A stretch of 64,000 bases of DNA from Chrysophaeum taylorii (Eukaryota; Sar; Pelagophyceae; Pelagomonadales; Pelagomonadaceae): the NCBI GenBank assembly GCA_029834535.1, contig JAQMWT010000404.1:62001-126000 (forward strand), written 5' to 3'. Below the pieces are notes generated by a model, which saw only the letters and a list, made by a program, of their open reading frames with translations, made no database searches and was not told the DNA's origin. Positions 49,092 to 58,791 of the stretch are shown here, one piece after another (position 1 is the first letter of the stretch; each line of letters starts with the position of its first letter). Position numbers and translations under genes: made by a program.

Positions 49092-49828
49092 GCCCGAAAA
49101 TCGCAATCTTCGACTCTGGTACTACTCTGGCTCTTCCGCACTAATGGACCATCTTAGACTTCTCATCGGCAATCGCGCTGATATGGCAACCATGTTGGAT
49201 TACACTAAAGAACAAGTCAATTCAGGTGACTTTGATCCATTGGTCGCGTTCGTTGATGCCGATAACGGGCGCGTGCGCCCTCTTATGAACAAGACCGCAA
49301 GTCTACAACCGGTTACGCCATCCTTTTGTTCGGTTCTCTCATCACTTGGAAATCCAAACTACAGCCTATCAAAGCTACTTCTACGCATGAGAGTGAACTT
49401 ATTGCCCTTAATATGTGTGCCGATGATGTGGTCTGGTTACGCAAATTGTTAACGGAAATGGCATTCGCTATAAACCCACAATACTATCTTCGTCAACCTC
49501 CAGGGAAAGATTTGTTACTAGATTATGATGCTCATGACAACCCTCTCCCATCGGACACGTCGTTCATACGTAACAGTCCTATACTTGGGGATTCTGCTTC
49601 TGCTATCCAGCTATCCAATAATCCCGCAGTGCGACTAAGGCCAAAGCTATCAGCACACGCTGGTCCCGTATTCCGGACTACGTACAGTTAAAACGTATAC
49701 GTCTACATCATGTTTCCTGCACTCAAAACTTCGCTGACGGATTCACTAAACCCTTCGGATTTCCACTCTTCAGCAGATTCCGCACGTTACTTGGCTTACA
49801 ACAACCCCTAGCTCAGCAAGATGGTTGA
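49092..49828 (+). pseudogene. Copia RNase H remnant, copy B
   Basis: From PENRNLRLWYYSGSSALMDH in one frame (with FVDADNGRVRP, 49240) through a frameshift near 49297 to KSTTGYAILLFGSLITWKSK, then STHESELIALNMCADDVVWL (catalytic glutamate region), ILGDSASAIQLSNNP, and after another shift DYVQLKRIRLHHVSCTQNFA, DGFTKPFG and LGLQQP. All are canonical copia RNase H blocks. Broken by at least two frameshifts. It begins exactly at the end of the LTR, so everything upstream in this copy is missing. Confidence 0.82.
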
Positions 49829-49943
49829 CCCTTACCCTTCACTATGTCCGAAATGACGTTAAACTAATCCTCATATACAACGGAACCGTGGCTCGCTAAA
49901 ATGTGAAATGAAATGAAATACGCAATGCGGGGATCTCTCTAAC

Positions 49944-51623
49944 ATGAACCCCACCAAAAACAAGGATGCTGCGAGCCGACGTTATTCTGCACTGAACCGT
50001 GGCCGCGGTGGCGTGTCATCATTATCCCTCCCTTTTAATGCTTTAAATCCAGGCGTTGCTCCAACCAGTTCTCCTGATCGGAAACATCAGACATACCTTT
50101 CGGTTGCTCAAGGAAATCAGTCCACGCCCGTGACTCCTAAGTCAACTGTCCAACAACAAACTAAACCGCATGCGGCAAAGTCCGAGTACTTCCTGCTCAA
50201 GCATTGTAAATTTGATGCAATGGCGATGATGTCAGGGATCGTTCTCTCACTTGGCACCCAGTCACCGAACTTTCTACTACCACCACCTAAAGATCCTCAA
50301 TGTTGGCATCAGTCCATTAAACAGCTGCTTACGGAAGCACAACAAACAAATTGTGTTGACAATCTCCAGTTCTCGAGTTCATTGCTATGTTTAAAGGAAA
50401 AGCGCATCCGGAACGCCCCTAACATACCGCCCAACGAAGGTATTCGCTTTCATCGATACCCACCCATTAAAGGGGTTGTCAAAGTACATGTGGCGTGTAC
50501 CAGGTGCTATAATAAAACCAATATGCCGGGTACACCCCTCGTACTCGTTATATTCACTGAAGATGAGCTTAAAACGGACAAAATTACTAAAATCATCGAA
50601 GATCATCTCGCGTCTGAACGACACGCCTCGCATTGTTTTGACGTACCGCGTCCCTTCTTTCTGTTGATTTGTGTCATGTGCAACCTGTCACTGCACGGGA
50701 CAGCGTTAATTCGCAATAATCAACAATCTTTTCATCTTTCGTGTTATCATGATCCAGCTGCACACATGAGAGCTATCATTCTCCGCCTTGGAAAGTCCAT
50801 TGCTATCAACAAGCTGCTCAAAGAGGCGCTCATGAACTGTATCGCGAGTCATAACGTCGGTGCTTCTAAAATCATCATTAACCCTGACGACAATGCTCCT
50901 CTCTTGTTACAGCTGCCTTATATCTCGAATGTCAATCTTGAGATTCTTGTAGCGGCTTGGTCATTACTACAGTCTGTTGAGGATAAAACATGTGTAGTGA
51001 CCAATCCTGATGAGCTACTTAATGTGCTCATTGAACGCTTCGTTAATGATGTCTCTCACCAACTTAACGCGACTTCCACCGAGAGGGCACCGCCAATGGT
51101 TAATTACTTTCGTCAACTTTCACCCGAGCACCAATCTTCTTTTAAAAACGTGTTAGTCCAGGTTGGCTATCCCTCCGCTATAATTGATGCCTTTTCAGAT
51201 AATACATTATCTGAAGGTGTAACACCAGCACCAGTCGAAACTCCATCCACTGAGTCCACGCCAGACATATCTAATGACAATGTGGTTGAATCTTTACGCC
51301 AGTTAAAAGGCGAGACTCAGTCTTTATACTCACGTCTCACTAACAGTGAACAGCAATTGATGGCACGAGATCAACAGCTATCGGTTGCGCTAAAGAACTT
51401 AACCCAGGTACAAGAAGCTTACGACAACCTAAATGCTCAAGTAACCGAGAATATTAAACATGTCGCGCTCTTGGATAACATACTATCAAGCCTCCAGATG
51501 CATCAAGATAATGTAATACCAACCTTAGCTGTCTTTGTCCACATAATTTCACGATCGCCCATTCTAACACTACTAATCGACAGATGTTTGTCTGTCTGTT
51601 TGTCTTTAAATGTCGACTGCTAA
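49944..51623 (+). CDS. Third ORF of the copia element, copy B (intact frame, unknown protein)
   Basis: 559 residues without interruption. Upstream spacing and sequence (AAATGTGAAATG motif, about 115 bp from the RNase H end) are conserved with copy A. N-terminus basic and disordered (MNPTKNKDAASRR, NRGRGG); central region of about 300 residues with conserved cysteines (HVACTRCYNKTNMPGTPLV, LLICVMCNLSLHGTALI); C-terminal coiled coil (SLRQLKGETQSLYSRLTNSE, QLSVALKNLTQVQEAYDNLN). No signal peptide, membrane span or RT/protease motif, so an envelope role is not supported. Nucleic-acid binding or a structural function is possible. The last about 20 codons run into a GTCT microsatellite where the original 3' end was lost. 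Confidence 0.65.
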   Translation: MNPTKNKDAASRRYSALNRGRGGVSSLSLPFNALNPGVAPTSSPDRKHQTYLSVAQGNQSTPVTPKSTVQQQTKPHAAKSEYFLLKHCKFDAMAMMSGIVLSLGTQSPNFLLPPPKDPQCWHQSIKQLLTEAQQTNCVDNLQFSSSLLCLKEKRIRNAPNIPPNEGIRFHRYPPIKGVVKVHVACTRCYNKTNMPGTPLVLVIFTEDELKTDKITKIIEDHLASERHASHCFDVPRPFFLLICVMCNLSLHGTALIRNNQQSFHLSCYHDPAAHMRAIILRLGKSIAINKLLKEALMNCIASHNVGASKIIINPDDNAPLLLQLPYISNVNLEILVAAWSLLQSVEDKTCVVTNPDELLNVLIERFVNDVSHQLNATSTERAPPMVNYFRQLSPEHQSSFKNVLVQVGYPSAIIDAFSDNTLSEGVTPAPVETPSTESTPDISNDNVVESLRQLKGETQSLYSRLTNSEQQLMARDQQLSVALKNLTQVQEAYDNLNAQVTENIKHVALLDNILSSLQMHQDNVIPTLAVFVHIISRSPILTLLIDRCLSVCLSLNVDC

Positions 51624-51735
51624 GAGGGGGGTGTGTGTGGGGAGCATGAAGGGTGAAACAAACAGACAGGGTCTGTCTGTTTGTCTTTAAATGTCGACTG
51701 CTAAGAGGGGGTGTGTGTGTGTGGGGAGCATGAAG
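51577..51735. repeat. Tandem duplication at the junction of copia and LINE-like sequence
   Basis: A segment with GTCTGTCTGTTTGTC, TTTAAATGTCGACTGC, TAAGAGGGGG and GGGGAGCATGAAGG occurs twice in direct order (about 51590-51650 and 51672-51735), separated by CAAACAGACAGGGTC. Confidence 0.8.
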
Positions 51736-52455
51736 GATGTGGGTGGGTTTGTGGGGTATGTGGGATGTGCCTGACGGGCGGAGATAAGTACGCGGGACCT
51801 AGTCGGGGTCATCGCCGAGACGTGGGGCAGGCGAAGAGAGGACGGGCCCCGCCCGTAGGTTGTACGCATGCTGCCGCCGGACGTATGTGCGACGAAGGGT
51901 GACGTCCTGCTGGGATCGGGCGGCCTGGGCGGGGTTCCCCGAGGCGGCGACATGGGTGAGGGCGGTGAGGGCACAGCGAGCCCGGCCTAATGCGTTGGCG
52001 ATCCCCCACTCACGGTAGATGCGGCGAGTTTGGGCCGCCTTTGCCTCTGTGAAGTTGGCGCAGCCGCTTGACACCCAGGTTCGCGCAGCGATGCGCTCTG
52101 CGCATGTTTGGGCGAGAGCGTGGCACGCCGCGCTGGCCTCACCGAAGGCACCAAAGACGAGGCCGGCGACGGTGCCGTAGCTACGTAGCCGCTGTTCGAC
52201 AGGGCCCAAGAAGCCAGGCGGTGGTGCTGTACCCGGCTGGGGGATGATGGCGTCGATGCCGCGGGCGTGAGCGAGGTATTCGGAGTGGACTTGCGCTGCG
52301 CGCCGATCGACAGGCGACGGGTGGGAGGGATGGAGGGCGTGGGCGGTGTACAACGAACCCCAAGCGAGGGTTTTGATGTCGTAGAGTTGCTCCTTGTTGT
52401 CGAGCGTGGTGAGGATGTCTGGGACGACTAAGGTAAGGATCAGGTAGGCGCACGA
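51692..52455 (-). mobile_element. LINE-like retroelement C-terminal fragment
   Basis: Minus strand. An open frame from about 52455 to 51799 encodes VVPDILTTLDNKEQLYDIKT, LAWGSLYTAHALHPSH, VDRRAAQVHSEYLAHARGID, FLGPVEQRLRSYGTVAGLV, FGAFGEASAACHALAQTC, and the end shared with the 19-kb copy (TLRRTYVRRQHAYNLRAG). PD...YDIKT resembles a PD-(D/E)xK nuclease core (tentative). I associate this C-terminal module with reverse-transcriptase proteins of protist retroelements, from memory and without a search. The RT itself is not present: the frame starts at the junction with helicase sequence. The 3' UTR runs to about 51610. Confidence 0.55.
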
Positions 52456-52463
52456 GCCAGACT

Positions 52464-53041
52464 GTGATCCTCCAAGCCGTCTACGGCGACCTCGCAGACT
52501 GTTTCCACGACCCGCGGCGGCTCTTTCAGCGCGCCATTCTCACGCCCCGTCGAAACGATGTTGTCGATGCTGACAACGCGCGCATGACCGCGGCCTTTTT
52601 TTCCCGGAGACGAGGCGTCGGAGTTCTTTTCGGCCGACTAGGTTGGGTCGGAAGACGACGCCTCGCTCTCAAGAGTTGAGTTTTGAACTCCCTGACAACC
52701 AACGGCATGCTGACTTTGATCGCGAGCTTAAAGTCTTCGCAACCTCGACCCGTCGCACGGCCACTGCAACGGTACCAGATACATGATCGATCGTGTCGTT
52801 GTCACCGAGGCTCCTCCAACCTGTATCCCTTAAGGCCCGCCGACGCAAAACGATCACCAAGAGCCAGGGCCAGACGCCCCGCGAGGTCGGCGTCCTTTTG
52901 GCGAAGCCCGTCTTCTGCCACGTCCAGCTCTACGTGGCTCTCTGTCGATCGGCAAGCCCGAGGATATCCTCTTCTGGGTCGACGACTCCACCCTACCCCA
53001 CACGTGCTGCGCAATACCGATAAGCCCCCTCCCGGCGTCTA
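52464..53041 (+). pseudogene. Pif1/Helitron-type helicase remnant, second copy
   Basis: More of the helicase is readable here than at 5.5 kb: ILQAVYGDLADCFHDPRRLF, QRAILTPRRNDVVDADNARM, FFPGDEASEFFSAD, NSLTTNGM, HCNGTRYMIDRVVVTEAP, TITKSQGQTPREVGVLLAKP, VFCHVQLYVALCRSASP and FWVDDSTLPHT. This is the standard C-terminal helicase core of Pif1 as carried by Helitrons (motifs V and VI). Frameshifts and a deletion around LKVGAPV break it. It is truncated at 52464 where it abuts the LINE-like fragment. Confidence 0.78.
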
Positions 53042-53055
53042 AACGCGCACTATAG

Positions 53056-53570
53056 GTTAACTTACTGGGACCAGGTGAACTTACTGGAACCAGGAGAACT
53101 TAGTGTGGTACCCTTACCCTGATCGCCGACTGCGGTTGCGATGGAGGACGGTGCCTCATGAATCCTGAGCCTTGCGAGGGCATCCGCCCTCCCGGCGTAG
53201 GTTGGCACCTATTCGCCTCCCGGGCGGGCCGGTTGGCAGCCGGAACGTTCGCAGTGGGACGGGGTATGGCCGGGGGGCGAAGACGGAAGGTTATCGACGA
53301 GTGGGTTGTCAGTCATATCGCGGTCTCCTCGTCGCATGGCGACAAGCTTGATGGTCACTCTCCGCCGACCGACCTTTCGGCGCTCCTCGTCTACAGGCCC
53401 GTGATTCCGGACTGGCTCCTGTCGGTCCGGCCTGGCTCCCATGCTCGGGAGAGGTCTGAAGTTAGTTAGTTAGTTAGTTAGTGGGGTTAGAGATTGGGAC
53501 TAGGTGAACTTAGTGACCAGGTGAACTTACTGAGACCAAGTGTGAACTTACTGGAGCTTTTAGAGTAAAC
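53056..53570. repeat. Minisatellite (ACCAGGTGAACTTACTGG) split by a SINE-like insertion
   Basis: Two to three units of about 19 bp lie at 53056-53110 and three more at 53495-53570. The SINE-like copy at 53111-53482 sits between them, so the array was probably continuous before the insertion. Confidence 0.65.
53111..53482 (+). mobile_element. SINE-like retroposon, full-length reference copy
   Basis: About 370 bp from CTTACCCTGATCGCCGACTG to a (GTTA)5-type tail. Best-preserved copy of subfamily 1 (with 16.0 and 23.4 kb). The 3' 110 bp equal the truncated copy at 4972. I could not identify convincing pol III A and B boxes in its 5' half, so the source RNA is unknown. Confidence 0.85.
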
Positions 53571-53688
53571 CCAAAGCTTAGCGGCGTGTGCGGATCAAAG
53601 CAGCTTAGATTGGCGGGGGTGAGAGCGACGAGCTCAAAGGAGAGTGGGGTGAGTGGGTGTGGGTTTACGCCAAACTTACTGTACCGGC

Positions 53689-53709
53689 GGAGAGGGTCAA
53701 ATCTCTCCA
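53689..53709. repeat. Isolated copy of the LTR terminal hairpin
   Basis: GGAGAGGGTCAAATCTCTCC plus A, identical to the last 21 bp of both copia LTRs, with unrelated sequence on either side. It lies about 100 bp upstream of the SAP/PPR gene start. Confidence 0.7.
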
Positions 53710-53804
53710 ATTACCCGGGGCCGTGAACCCTAGTTGAACGAACTCAACGGTCACGTTGGCGACCGACCGAAAGTGCGTGTGCGCCAACAGCAAGATCCTC
53801 GGCG

Positions 53805-55401
53805 ATGAGGCGGCTGTGGGTGCTCGCTGTGGTTCCGGTATGGAGTCTGGTGGGGCCGCCGGTGACTTACCGTTGTCGTCTTGTCACCGTCGGGCTGACG
53901 GCAGAGGCCGTCGAGGAGCTGAGCTATCGCGAGCTCCAGGCTGAGTGCAAGGAACGCGGGCTGCGAGCGACCGGCAAAGCGGTCGAACTCAGGGAGCGGC
54001 TCGTCTTAGCCTTGGCGCGCGACGCGGGCGGCGACACGGCGAGCGATGACGCCGAACCCAGCGATGACATGTTGGCGTCGTTGCTCGCCGCGGGGGTTCT
54101 GACCGAAAACAACGACGACGTTATCTTGGCATCGCTGCTCGGGGACGACGAAGATTCGAGTAGCGCACCCGAGCCAAAAGACGACGACGATATCTTGGTG
54201 TCGCTACTCGGGGGCGACAAAGAGTCGAGGAGCGCGACCCAGCAACAGACCAAAGACGTCGACATCCTGGCGGCGCTAGGGGGCGACGACGCGTCGAGCG
54301 GCGAGACCTCGGAGCCCAAAGACGACGATATCTTGGCGTCGCTGCTCGGGGACGTCGACGACGAAAACTCAAGCGGCGGCGCGACCCAGAAGCCCAAAGA
54401 CGACGACGCGTTTGTGTCTCTGGTCCGGGACGACGACGACGACGACGACGACCGCGTCGCGAGCGGGGTGTTCGTCGCCGAGGGAGATGGCGAGGCGGTG
54501 GATTACGCGTACTCGTCTTCTTCCTCGCTGGCCGACGAGGTCTTTGGGAGGAGCGATCGGGGACCAGAAACGGATTTGGCGCGCGAGAGGCTCCAGCTCG
54601 CAGCCAAGTCCGAGGCCCGGCACGAGATGGTGATGGAGTCCTGGGTCGCGTTGTGCGAAACGTTGTTCCGGGCGCGCGAGGAGCTCAAGGTCGAAGACGG
54701 GCTGCTGGTGCTTCAGGCGTGCGCGCGGCTCGGCGCGCCCGAGGCGGCCGAGCGGGTGCTCAAAGACATCGAGCTGATGCGCGGGCCGGCGAGCGTCGAC
54801 GAGTGGAAGGTCGTGTTCCAGGTCTACTCGAGAGTCAAGCGGTCGGACGAAGCCGACGCCCTCGCGGCGGGCGCCTTCAAGCGAGGCGTGTTCCCCAAGT
54901 CTCCCGACGGTGCGCTGTGCCGGGCGATGCTCAAGGCGACGGTGTCTTCCAAGTCGTGGCGTCGGGCGGTCGCACTGTTGCGCGAGATGGAAACGCGGGA
55001 CGACGTCTACGTCGGACACGTCGACTGGGCGTTCGCGCTGTTCGCGGCTCAGCGGCGGTGCGTCGACCACGGGCGCTTGGGCTTTCAGAGGTTCTGCAAG
55101 CGCGCGCGGTACGCGAATCGTCGCGGCAGCGACGACGAGCGCAAGCAACTCCTCGAGGAGCTCGAGGTCGATCCGAACGTGGTCGTCCCCGCCGCCGACG
55201 CCAACGCGCCCTTCGAGATTTTGAAGGAGATGGAGTCCTTCGGCCACGTCCCGAGTTCGAGAGCGCTGCTGGCCGTGGCCTCGGCGGCCAATCACGCGGC
55301 GCGGCCCGACCTCGCCCTCGAAGTTCTCAAGACCATCACCGACCGGTTCCCGCTCGACGACGTCCTAGGAGGAGCAGCCCGGAAAGTCGACGACGCGGCG
55401 C

Positions 55402-55433
<32 letters not shown>

Positions 55434-57002
55434 GAAGGCCCGGCGGCGGCGGCGGCGGGAGTCACGGTTCGAGAAGAGGAGAACGTGGGGTTCTTGCGTC
55501 AGCGCGCATACACGAACGCGCTGGGCGCGCTGAAACGCGCGGCGTTGGTGCTGTGGGAGGCCGCGCCGCCGCGCGGGGAGGACTCGTTGTTCGTGCGGGT
55601 GCGGCGACGGCAGCTCGCCGAGACGGCGGTGACGGCGGTCGAGCGCATGATCGAGGCGGGGGACGCGAGCGACGAGGACATGACCGAGCAGGCGTTCGTC
55701 CTCGGGGCAGCGACGTGCGCGCGGTGCCTCGACCCCGAGAACGCCGCCGCGGTGCTGACGACGTCGAAGAGGCGCGCGGCGCGGCACGCGACGGCGCGAT
55801 GGCCGTCGATTCGCGTCTACAACGCGGTGCTGTCGGCGTACGAGATCGCGGGCCGAACGGACGACGCCGAGCGGCTCCTGAGCGACATCGACCCGAGGAC
55901 GTACGACCAAGGGACGTACAACGTGTGCTTGAAGGTGTGCGCCAAGAGAGGCGACTACCGGAGAGCGCAGGAGGTCATCAACGAAATGTCGAGCCCGGGG
56001 TCGGCCGTGCGGCCGGACGTCATATCCTACACGACGGCCATCCTCGCGTGTTGCCCCAGCAAGCCCGGCGGCCGGAAAAAGGTCAAGCCGAACGACGCGC
56101 GCAGAGTCAAGTGCGCGCTCCGCATCCTCGACCAGGCGCTGGCAGCGAACTGCGTCAACGACGTCACGCTTCGCACGACCGTCCGCGCGTGCGTCGGCGT
56201 GCCCTCGGACCCGCCGCCCTCGGATGCCGACGCCGAGCACGTCGTCGCCGTCTTCGATCGCTTGCGACGACGCGGGATGAGCCCCCCCGATTTGGACAGC
56301 CAGACGCGCGCGCGCATCGCGGATGCGGTTAGAGCGGGTCCCTCCCCTCGCGGCCCGCTCGATTCCAGGGACTTCCGGGCCACCAAGCAGGTGTTCGCCT
56401 ACGTCTGGGACGAGGACTACGACTCGTTGAGGGGGGGGGGCTTTCGGAGTAGAGGCTTTGAAGGTAGCGACGGAGGTACCAGTCGCAGGTTTCGCCGCGG
56501 CGACGCGACCGACGGCGGCCGGTTTCGCGGCGGGGAAAACGAAAGACGAGGAGGCGCGAACGCCCGCTTCAACCGCGATTTTCTGGAAGATCGGACGATC
56601 GGATCCTTTTTTGGCGACGGCGGCAACAGACGCCCCTTCTATAGCAACCGCGACGGGAACGCGCGCTACAATAATCGCCCGACGAAATCCTACGATCGGG
56701 GCGACAACAGAGGCGACCGCAAGAACAGGAGGCCATACGACGCCGACGAAAACGACGCCAGCAGATTGGGCGGAAGAGGCTCCTCCAACAGTCGGTACGG
56801 CGGGCGAGGATACGACAACTATGACACTCGGAACGGCGGCAGGCGCCAACCTCGATCAATCGATGGCGAAGACGACGAGCTCTCGGCGTTCGTGTCGGGC
56901 CTCGGATCCTCTCCCGGAGACTCTTCGGGGGAGAACGACGACGACGACGACCCGTTCGGTCTCTTTACCGAGATCTTTGGCGAATCGACGGCGGGTCAAT
57001 GA
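53805..57002 (+). CDS. SAP-domain pentatricopeptide-repeat protein with an RGG-rich tail
   Basis: 1065 residues, one exon. The N-terminal hydrophobic segment MRRLWVLAVVPVWSLVGPP may be an organelle or secretory signal. A SAP-type helix-extended-helix follows (LSYRELQAECKERGLRATGK, then AVELRERL, about 39-72), a DNA/RNA-binding motif. Residues about 80-240 are acidic tandem repeats of DDDILASLLG. Helical PPR-like repeats span about 270-850, the clearest being RVYNAVLSAYEIAGRTDDAE, TYNVCLKVCAKRGDYRRAQE and VISYTTAILACC. The C-terminal 200 residues are rich in RGG, GGR and NYD (GGFRSRGFEGSDGG, RGYDNYDTRNGGRR), typical of low-complexity RNA-binding tails. A polyglutamine run (CAA repeats) interrupts the middle. 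Organellar RNA processing is the likely role, by family analogy. The ATG at 53805 is used; conserved sequence starts near residue 38. Confidence 0.82.
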
Positions 57003-57224
57003 GATCGATCCCCTCGCACTGGACGACGTCGAGTTGATCCACCTCGTCGACGGATTGATTCTTCGCGAGACTCCGACGCAAAGTTCTGCAACCGCTCTTC
57101 TTTGATGCTTGCCACCTCTTCTTTCCCTAGGATGATGTGATTTCTGGCTAGGTCTCTCTCTATCACCCGCGCCGCCGCGTGTCTTATTCTCGGTGGGCCT
57201 TATATGGCGACGTATGGTATACTT

Positions 57225-58040
57225 CTAAATAGAAGGAGAAGAATAGGCGGCGCTTCTCCGTGCGGAGAGTTGGGCAGTAAGAAGAGCGAGGGAGTCTGGG
57301 GGCGTATATGCTCGGAGAGCCCCCGTCCGAGTTCGGTAGTGTCGCTGGGGCGGCGGCGTCGCGGCGGCCGCGGCGTAGACGGCGCGCACGACGCGCTTAA
57401 ATTCGCTGTCGGGAATCGACAACAGGCGGCTGCTGTTGTCCTCGGCTGCGTGCGCGAGAAAAGCAACAAACAGCAGCGACCCGAAGAGCGCGAGCATCAC
57501 GTGGGGCCTATTGCGCGCGAACGCGAGCCAGTCGTCGCGCCACTCGGGAAGCGTTCGAAAGACATTTTTGGCGACGGCGAGGCCGAGGGCGCCCGAGCCA
57601 TAGCTGAGGAGAATTTGGTGCGGGAATCGCGAGGCGGCGGCAAGGCGCGAGAAGCCAACGGCGAGCGCGAACGCGGCGGCCGCTACTCGTAAGATTAGAG
57701 TTTTTGCGATCGGAAGAACGACGACGACGACCATGTAGGACTCGATCGAAGGGAGGCCGTAGTTCGCCAAGCCGCGGTTTGCGAGCTGTCGGAGGCGCGG
57801 GTCGTAGTCGACCGGCCTCTTGGCGGCGAGGAGAGCGCGCGCCACGAGCGCAGCGCCGAGGTTTATTGCGCAGACGGCGCCGTAACGGAACCCCAACGAG
57901 TACGCGCCCCACCCAAAGGCTGCCCATGTGAGGACAGTGATGTCGCGCCTTGGATCGTTCGAGACGACGAAGCGCAGCGGGGACGTCGCTGCGCTCGTGC
58001 GAAACCATCGCACGACTTGGAGCTCGAGCCGACGAAGCAT
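57225..58040 (-). CDS. PAP2-like membrane phosphatase-fold protein with altered catalytic motifs
   Basis: 271 residues with about five hydrophobic segments (ITVLTWAAFGWGAYSLGF, AVCAINLGAALVARALLA, YMVVVVVLPIAKTLILRVA, HVMLALFGSLLFVAFLAHA). The order AKRPVDYD, then YGLPSIESYMVVVV, then SRLAAASRFPHQILLSYGSG follows the three motifs of PAP2 lipid phosphatases (KxxxxxxRP, PSGH, SRxxxxxHxxxD). In motif 2 the GH is replaced by IE, and the motif 3 spacing to the histidine is longer, so catalysis is doubtful. The start MLRRLELQVVRWFRTSAATS resembles a mitochondrial presequence (inference). The substrate is unknown. Confidence 0.55.
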   Translation of the reverse strand: MLRRLELQVVRWFRTSAATSPLRFVVSNDPRRDITVLTWAAFGWGAYSLGFRYGAVCAINLGAALVARALLAAKRPVDYDPRLRQLANRGLANYGLPSIESYMVVVVVLPIAKTLILRVAAAAFALAVGFSRLAAASRFPHQILLSYGSGALGLAVAKNVFRTLPEWRDDWLAFARNRPHVMLALFGSLLFVAFLAHAAEDNSSRLLSIPDSEFKRVVRAVYAAAAATPPPQRHYRTRTGALRAYTPPDSLALLTAQLSARRSAAYSSPSI

Positions 58041-58043
58041 CGT

Positions 58044-58190
58044 TATTATTAGGGAAAAGTCAAGTTTCCAACCACCATATATGTTTGGTCACCGTAAACC
58101 CTCAACAAGTTTGGTCACTTAAGTTTAGTCAATCCGTATCTTGGCTGACTAAACTTGTACTCTTAGAGAGCAAACATACTGTTCGCTGAC
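58044..58190. promoter_or_regulatory. AAGTTTGGTCA motif group upstream of the PAP2-like gene
   Basis: Four or five copies of TGTTTGGTCA, AAGTTTGGTCA or AAGTTTAGTCA, and the reverse GACTAAACTT, lie just upstream of the minus-strand ATG at 58040. Same motif family as the clusters at 26.7 and 60.3 kb. Confidence 0.45.
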
Positions 58191-58791
58191 AAAACAAGGC
58201 CCGCCGTGATCAAGCTTTCAGCGGTTCTGTGTGTCGCACTGAGACTCCGGAGCGTCCTTCGACTTCGAAACGAACACGGTATCGATGCGGGTTTCGTCGC
58301 TCAGGTCGAGCGGGAGCGTGGTGGTAACACGCCGACGTCGGTTGACCACGACGCCGAGAAAGAAAACAAGAAGTCGCGTGCCCAGACGAAGGTAAACGAC
58401 TATGAGAGATCGCCGAGTACGCTGTCGCAGCTCAGAGCGCGCAAATGCGAGGCTCCACTTTACTCGATCTAACCAAGATGCCAAGTTCAGCATGTGTGTT
58501 CTCGAGGCCGACTTGCAGCAGATGATGTTCGACACGGGCGCCAAGTTGATGGCATGTACAACATGGTCTACAGCGCGACAGCGCTGTCGTTCAAGAGCTA
58601 TATGCAAGATGCAGCCTTTATGTGCGTGCTGGTCGTTGTGATGTGCAAGTAGACAATACCGTCACGTGTGCTAAAAGGCACACCTGCTCCGAACCTGCTT
58701 GCCGACAAAGATCCAGCTATCGCGCGAAGCACTTCTGCGAGGCCGTGTCGGTCCTCATCAAGGGCTTTATGGAGGGCAAGTCAGGCGGCTC
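58191..58791. other. Unassigned sequence with a protein-like stretch
   Basis: A plus-strand frame reads KHFCEAVSVLIKGFMEGKSG before it is interrupted by the SINE-like insertion at 58792, and continues as GGSSRHMRLIDICNNVIR after it (59093 onward). It may be an exon of a broken gene or element. Another stretch at 58495-58560 (LEADLQQMMFDTGAKLMACT) is also protein-like. No domain recognised. Confidence 0.3.

Noticed and set aside
46315-51623. Envelope protein as the identity of the third copia ORF
   Set aside because: No signal peptide, fusion peptide or membrane span in either copy. Position alone is not enough.
53111-53250. Pol III A and B boxes in the SINE-like element
   Set aside because: GGTTGCGATGG and TGGCACCTATTCG only loosely resemble the boxes. 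Spacing and consensus do not hold across copies.
55365-56849. 494-residue frame antisense to the SAP/PPR gene
   Set aside because: Low-complexity shadow of the PPR coding sequence.
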